Below, piece after piece: positions 43,201-44,926 of a stretch of 44,926 nt of DNA. This DNA comes from Phoronis australis. Taxonomy: Eukaryota; Phoronida; Phoronidae. Where the stretch lies: positions 4,404,265 through 4,449,190 of the forward strand of contig NMRA01000001.1 of NCBI GenBank assembly GCA_002633005.1. The letters run 5' to 3'. The position numbers and the translations under genes are program-made. The notes under the pieces are model-generated. The model was not told the DNA's origin. It ran no database searches and worked only from the letters and a program-made list of their open reading frames with translations. Numbering within the stretch: position 1 is the stretch's first letter; each line of letters starts with the position of its first letter.

Positions 43201-44593
43201 TTGTGAACCCTCACAGTGACAATCCACTCGCTTGACAGGTTCTCTACTCAACTCGTCTTGGTCCCTTCTCAGAGAGACTTACATCACGAATGCGTCTACC
43301 CTCAGCCACCGTACTCTATGGAGAAAATGGAGGTGAGTGTAAGACGGGGAGGGGAACACTTGACCCTCGTCGCACATGTTAATTTCAACTATTGTAATGA
43401 TGCCATTCTATGCTACTGTATCACTTTTGCTTTTGCTTTTGAGCTTTAAAATGAATGGTAGATAAACACTGTAATCATGTTGCAATGACTGTCAAATGGA
43501 GAGTAGATGAACACTGTACTCATGTTATTCTTGCTGACAATTGAGCGGGAGATGAACATGATAATTATGTTACTAGGACTGTCAAATGAGCAATAGATGA
43601 ACACTGTAATCATGTTATTCTTGCTGACAATTGAGCGAGAGATGAACATGATAATTATGTTACTAGGACTGTCAAATGAGCAGTAGATGAACATTGTAAT
43701 TGTGTTATTCTGACACTCGAACAGAAGATGCTAACTATAATAATTTTACTTGTTGACTGACAAGTGAACAGTAGATGATCACTGCAATTGTATTACTCTG
43801 ACTGTCAAATGACCAGCAGATGAACATAAATATATTACTCATCCAGGTAATGTCGAGGATCATTGAATTGGTGATTCAGAAATAAAAATCATATATTGAG
43901 CATTCAGCTTGGTATGGTCATCTAACAACAAAATCTTTTGGAACTAGGGACTGAGCATTTACTTGAATGGTGGACTTCTTTACACAAGTGCATTAATCAT
44001 TTTTATGCACAACTTTGATATTAGAATGTGCATGAGCCAAAAGAACCATTTGATGTCTCCTTCTATTGGGTATTTTTCTGCCCAAGTAGGGTATAAGGTG
44101 GAGCTGAAACTGAACATTTTGGGAGCTAAAATTCTTGTGAGACGGACGTTCACAAAGACACTGGCGAAAGGAAGTCTCATTTGCATAGATTGGGGTTTGG
44201 TGTAAAGCATGGTTGGTTAAAAGTGGACATTCATTGTGAATACATTAAATCACCCATGGGTGTTAAGTGTGACGGAGTACGGTGGTAGATGAACAGTGTA
44301 ATGTTAATCTGTTGAATAAATAATAAATGAACAGTTTAATTTGGCACTTTGCTGTGGAGCACAGCTCTCTATGTACTGTTGCAGCCTGTGTTTGTAGAAA
44401 ATTAACCATTCCCTTATCACCATATTTCACTTAAGTGAGATTTCAAGTCAAGTATTAAAATATGTTATTCAATGTTCTGTCTCTAGAGAGTACATCTGAT
44501 GATGGATCCATGTGTCCTTGACATTGATGGCGTGGTCTTTGGGCTGACATCAACGGACATCTTGTTTCAACTTGGCTGTGAGGAAATCAGCAA
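31152..44593 (+). CDS. POLA2: POLA2, DNA polymerase alpha-primase subunit B, 3'-truncated
   Basis: Accessory B subunit (p70 type) that tethers Pol alpha-primase to the replisome when RNA-DNA primers are made. Exons: 31152-31236, 33013-33137, 33446-33534, 34829-34889, 35563-35672, 36684-36868, 37990-38078, 39344-39496, 40483-40588, 41541-41659, 41766-41804, 42095-42168, 43239-43332, 44487-44593. All junctions agree in phase; 1436 nt, 478 codons before the window ends (the human protein has 598). The N-terminal helical domain, Ser/Pro linker, OB-fold region and inactive phosphoesterase domain are visible: GPYTTSDS, HHECVYPQPPYS, VVFGLTSTDILF. The start at 31152 gives the usual N-terminal length; in-frame ATGs at 31107 and 31134 are alternatives. 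The C-terminal quarter lies beyond the right edge. Confidence 0.96.
31575..31785 (+). repeat. tRNA-derived SINE-like element
   Basis: Starts with an A-box-like TAGCTGAATGGTTAGCAC (31581) and a perfect B box GGTTCGATTCC (31609), but the two are only 28 bp apart and no anticodon arm fits between. A non-tRNA body follows. It is therefore a SINE head or badly damaged tRNA copy, not a functional tRNA gene. Confidence 0.5.
32295..32320. repeat. Small perfect inverted repeat beside the tRNA-like sequence
   Basis: CTGTTTATT (32295-32303) and AATAAACAG (32312-32320) around an 8-nt loop. It follows the 3' end of the tRNA-like segment when read on the minus strand and may be part of the SINE body. Confidence 0.7.
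32330..32406 (-). repeat. tRNA-Ala(GGC)-like sequence, probably SINE head
   Basis: The minus strand reads CTAGCTCAGTGGTAAGAGC (D arm, A box), CTAGA-CTGGCAG-TCTAG (5-bp anticodon stem, loop with anticodon GGC), and GGTTCGATTCC (B box). The acceptor stem does not pair (GGGTCCT against TTGGGGT) and the T stem has mismatches. A pseudo-tRNA or SINE head is more likely than a working tRNA-Ala. Confidence 0.55.
32569..32934. mobile_element. Short MITE with TAAAGGGATAC ends
   Basis: The left end TAAAAGGATACAAAACCGGG and the reverse complement of the right end, TTAAAGGGATACTAAACCC, form short imperfect terminal inverted repeats. The 366-bp interior has no coding capacity. Confidence 0.5.
33013..33137 (+). 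CDS. POLA2: POLA2 exon 2
   Basis: Encodes LKELCAVHRCTAEKIASEWA, then AYSHTRG...HLDTLDKQ, matching the N-terminal helical domain (human LVELCVQYGQNEEGMVGELIAF). Acceptor ttctcttgtag, donor AAACAG|gtaagt, phase 1 in and 0 out. No ATG frame covers it. Confidence 0.9.
33446..33534 (+). CDS. POLA2: POLA2 exon 3
   Basis: Encodes MSNKKSGKSSKTPARKPTRT, then VYSADDILDA. A basic Ser/Thr-rich linker leads into the acidic helix equivalent to human RDIVSIQELIEVEEEE. Acceptor ctatttcag. The donor ATGC|gtatcc is weak at -1 but the only one that keeps phase with exon 4. Confidence 0.85.
34330..34540 (+). repeat. Dispersed repeat, copy 7
   Basis: Family motifs in order: ctgccccctagtggcaatct, ttccttgatggattttcgtg, aaggagataacgacacctt, tgcaccacctggtggcac. 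In POLA2 intron 3. Confidence 0.65.
34641..34805 (+). repeat. 33-bp minisatellite before POLA2 exon 4
   Basis: Five units of exactly 33 bp (starts 34641, 34674, 34707, 34740, 34773), each near cttgcctcctgttgtacagt followed by gg(g)tacatgatg. Because 33 is divisible by 3, a frame stays open through the array, but it ends before the exon. Confidence 0.85.
34829..34889 (+). CDS. POLA2: POLA2 exon 4
   Basis: A 61-nt exon encoding MSPEAEDELVDAYCTPKHAQ, matching human EEEEEILLNSYTTPSKGSQ. Acceptor gactcaccag, donor GCCCAG|gtaact, phase 2 in and 0 out. A 33-bp tandem array ends about 23 bp upstream, close to or overlapping the branch-point and pyrimidine region. Confidence 0.88.
35563..35672 (+). 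CDS. POLA2: POLA2 exon 5
   Basis: Encodes KGQKRQITPEVTNRKRVTDL, then APFSPSSFSPAG. The SPSSFSP block is almost the same as in human POLA2 and lies in the phosphorylated linker. Acceptor tttttcttgcag, donor GCTGG|gtatta, phase 0 in and 2 out. Confidence 0.92.
35800..36297. mobile_element. MITE flanked by TTAA
   Basis: Left TAAAGGGCAATGTTAATGC and the reverse complement of the right end, TAAAGGGGGATGTTACCG, are similar, and a shared GAAGG...TTGGTCAAT follows on both arms. TTAA lies at 35800-35803 and 36294-36297, as expected of a TTAA-targeting (piggyBac-like) element. Interior non-coding. In POLA2 intron 5. Confidence 0.65.
36501..36547. repeat. Perfect 47-nt palindrome
   Basis: Arms 36501-36523 and 36525-36547 are exact reverse complements (23 bp) around a single C at 36524. 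A second palindrome, tcaagtgacttga, begins at 36546. It lies 137 bp before POLA2 exon 6. Confidence 0.95.
36684..36868 (+). CDS. POLA2: POLA2 exon 6
   Basis: Encodes TTPSKYTSRSNAGDVIASYG, then GVNWTAE...KYMYEKITDKIQ, matching human ATPSQKYNSRSNRGEVVTSFG...FQKLPDIREVL. Acceptor tgtattttccag, donor TTCAAG|gtaatg, phase 2 in and 1 out. Confidence 0.94.
37415..37660 (+). repeat. About 35-bp minisatellite, POLA2 intron 6
   Basis: Diverged units of the form TATGTCACAGTTCCTATGTC followed by TCTGAGACACCTGTC. The TATGTCAC element recurs near 37450, 37485, 37521, 37555, 37590 and 37624, so the period is 34-36 bp. Confidence 0.8.
37990..38078 (+). CDS. POLA2: POLA2 exon 7
   Basis: Encodes VLDGLIEDMANCLREHHHLE, then HLTPAALPMQ, matching human VLTCKIEELGSELKEHYKIEAFTPLLAPAQ. 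Acceptor gttccttccag, donor ATGCAG|gtgagc, phase 1 in and 0 out. Confidence 0.9.
39344..39496 (+). CDS. POLA2: POLA2 exon 8 (OB-fold region)
   Basis: Encodes EEASVVCRVGCDSEGKLNAK, SVVLEDSMD, and VPLDVSGLNSYSLFPGQ, matching human GQIGCDSNGKLNNKSVILEGD...VPVDLSELKEYSLFPGQ. Phase 0 both ends. Its donor (GGTCAG|gtatgt) is the first unit of a tandem array that repeats the splice site. Confidence 0.95.
39490..39730 (+). repeat. POLA2: 50-bp tandem array duplicating the exon 8 splice donor
   Basis: Each unit begins CAG|GTATnTTGGTGTGCC and ends tgtacccctgctCAG. GT dinucleotides in donor context are at 39497 (real), 39547, 39591, 39641 and 39692, spaced 50, 44, 50 and 51 bp. The exonic CCCTGGTCAG is also copied, so the duplication crossed the exon border. 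Confidence 0.9.
40483..40588 (+). CDS. POLA2: POLA2 exon 9
   Basis: Encodes VIAVDGLNTSGQKFVAKKIH and AGVPPSLPTSNLSGD, matching human VVIMEGINTTGRKLVATKLYEGVPLPF. Acceptor ttgtgcccag, donor GAGACG|gtgagt, phase 0 in and 1 out. Confidence 0.94.
41190..41290 (+). repeat. Dispersed repeat, copy 8 (3' end)
   Basis: Has the family ending: aactaataagcatccctaga, gtgggtgcaaatcaatgctt, cgcattgct. In POLA2 intron 9. Confidence 0.5.
41541..41659 (+). CDS. POLA2: POLA2 exon 10 (phosphoesterase-like domain)
   Basis: Encodes VLNVLISCGPYTTSDSLVYE, then PLEDLKKCIRAQKPNVCIL. GPYTTSDS opens the inactive calcineurin-like phosphoesterase domain of B subunits. Acceptor ttctcatttag, donor ATTCTG|gtgaga, phase 1 in and 0 out. 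Confidence 0.95.
41766..41804 (+). CDS. POLA2: POLA2 exon 11 (39-nt microexon)
   Basis: Encodes MGPFVDAANENFE, matching human FGPFLDAKHEQVE. Only 13 codons, phase 0 both ends; acceptor actttttag, donor TTTGAG|gtatgt. Easily missed by automated gene finders. Confidence 0.9.
42095..42168 (+). CDS. POLA2: POLA2 exon 12
   Basis: Encodes NGYIEETFEDIFKSLVSSLV, then KETAR, matching human FEDIFKQCLRTIIEGTR. Acceptor tgattttacag, donor AGCAAG|gtaaag, phase 0 in and 2 out. Confidence 0.9.
42325..42440 (+). repeat. About 37-bp tandem repeat, POLA2 intron 12
   Basis: Three diverged units around ctccgtctgttgctatct and aacactgtcac, starting near 42331, 42367 and 42405. Confidence 0.7.
42708..42800 (+). 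repeat. About 33-bp tandem repeat, POLA2 intron 12
   Basis: Three units of tttcactgtacagtcatag followed by ctgagctgtgttg, with cactgtacag at 42711, 42743 and 42777. Confidence 0.85.
43239..43332 (+). CDS. POLA2: POLA2 exon 13
   Basis: Encodes FSTQLVLVPSQRDLHHECVY, then PQPPYSMEKME, matching human SHLVFVPSLRDVHHEPVYPQPPFS. The RDxHHE block belongs to the family although the site is catalytically dead. Acceptor cgcttgacag, donor ATGGAG|gtgagt, phase 2 in and 0 out. Confidence 0.95.
43455..43830 (+). repeat. 45-bp minisatellite with 90-bp higher-order unit
   Basis: Units begin agatgaacactgtaatcatg and contain a tgact/acaattgag end. Two alternating 45-bp types form a 90-bp unit (agatgaacac at 43505 and 43595) that is nearly identical between copies. 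The minus-strand frame at 43446-43694 only reads through this array. Confidence 0.88.
44487..44593 (+). CDS. POLA2: POLA2 exon 14 (last exon in window)
   Basis: Encodes RVHLMMDPCVLDIDGVVFGL, then TSTDILFQLGCEEIS, matching human VQFVSEPCSLSINGVIFGLTSTDLLFHLGAEEIS. Acceptor tctgtctctag, donor AGCAA|gtaagt leaves phase 2. The next exon is outside the window. Confidence 0.95.
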
Positions 44594-44689
44594 GTAAGTA
44601 TTGTGTTGGCTTTTTGGTTAGTTTTTGTGAATATAACTATTGAAATATTGCAGTGGTGAGATGATTGACAAAAGGCATCACTTTCATCT

Positions 44690-44926
44690 GTGATTTTGCC
44701 TTGTTCATTTGTGATTTTGCCATGTTCATCAGCAATGTTGCTATGTTCATCTGCCGTGTTGCTTTGTTCATCTGCCATGTTGCTTTGTTCATCTGCCATG
44801 TTGCCTTGTTCATCTGCCATATTTCCTTGTTCATTTGCCATGTTGACTTGTTTATCTGCCATGTTGCTTTGTTCATCTGCCATGTTGCTTTGTTCATCTG
44901 CCATGTTGCCTTGTTCATCTGCCATG
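44690..44926 (-). repeat. 21-bp minisatellite at right edge
   Basis: At least ten units of ttgttcatctgccatgttgc on the plus strand. The minus strand has two frames open to the edge (MADEQGN and MNKATWQ heptads) because 21 is divisible by 3. It lies in the POLA2 intron after exon 14, so it is most likely non-coding. Confidence 0.9.

Noticed and set aside
43446-43694. 82-codon minus-strand repetitive protein
   Set aside because: Translation of a 45/90-bp minisatellite in a POLA2 intron.
1-44926. CRISPR array, operon, phage or other prokaryotic system
   Set aside because: Tandem arrays have diverged contiguous units without unique spacers, and all recognised genes are intron-containing animal genes.

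Overview
This is animal nuclear DNA. Protein-coding sequence is split into short exons with GT/AG borders and matching phases, the introns are AT-rich and full of repeats, and the genes are metazoan housekeeping and basement-membrane genes. An invertebrate, probably marine, fits best: a nidogen with a long EGF run and no visible thyroglobulin module, and abundant MITEs, foldback elements and tRNA-derived SINE-like pieces. I cannot name the species or phylum. One ambiguous base (n) lies at 37321.

Three genes were rebuilt by hand from exon/intron junctions. (1) Nidogen/entactin, plus strand, 1024-20658, 5'-truncated by the window edge: 22 exons encode the end of the NIDO domain, one EGF, the G2F beta-barrel, ten EGF modules in a row, a YWTD beta-propeller and a last EGF with the stop codon. 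Its poly(A) signal is at 21180. (2) RTRAF (hCLE/C14orf166), minus strand, 23628-29906, complete in eight exons (246 codons) if the proposed first exon is right. It lies tail-to-tail with nidogen. (3) POLA2, the B subunit of DNA polymerase alpha-primase, plus strand, from 31152 and cut off by the right edge: fourteen exons, 478 codons. RTRAF and POLA2 are head-to-head, about 1.25 kb between start codons, with a YY1-like ATGGC motif facing each way between them.

The three genes do not form one pathway. Nidogen is a secreted linker between laminin and collagen IV/perlecan. RTRAF belongs to the tRNA-ligase complex and RNA polymerase II/RNA transport assemblies. POLA2 is needed to start DNA replication.

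The non-coding part is the more unusual one. It holds a TA-flanked 429-bp MITE with a purine-rich internal array, a 0.7-kb foldback element with a relative in RTRAF, a TTAA-flanked MITE, a perfect 47-nt palindrome, a dispersed repeat present at least eight times, degenerate hammerhead-like motifs of the kind found in Penelope-like elements, and at least seven minisatellites in POLA2 introns, one of which repeats a 5' splice site five times. I saw no prokaryotic-type system, CRISPR array, viral gene or intact transposase.
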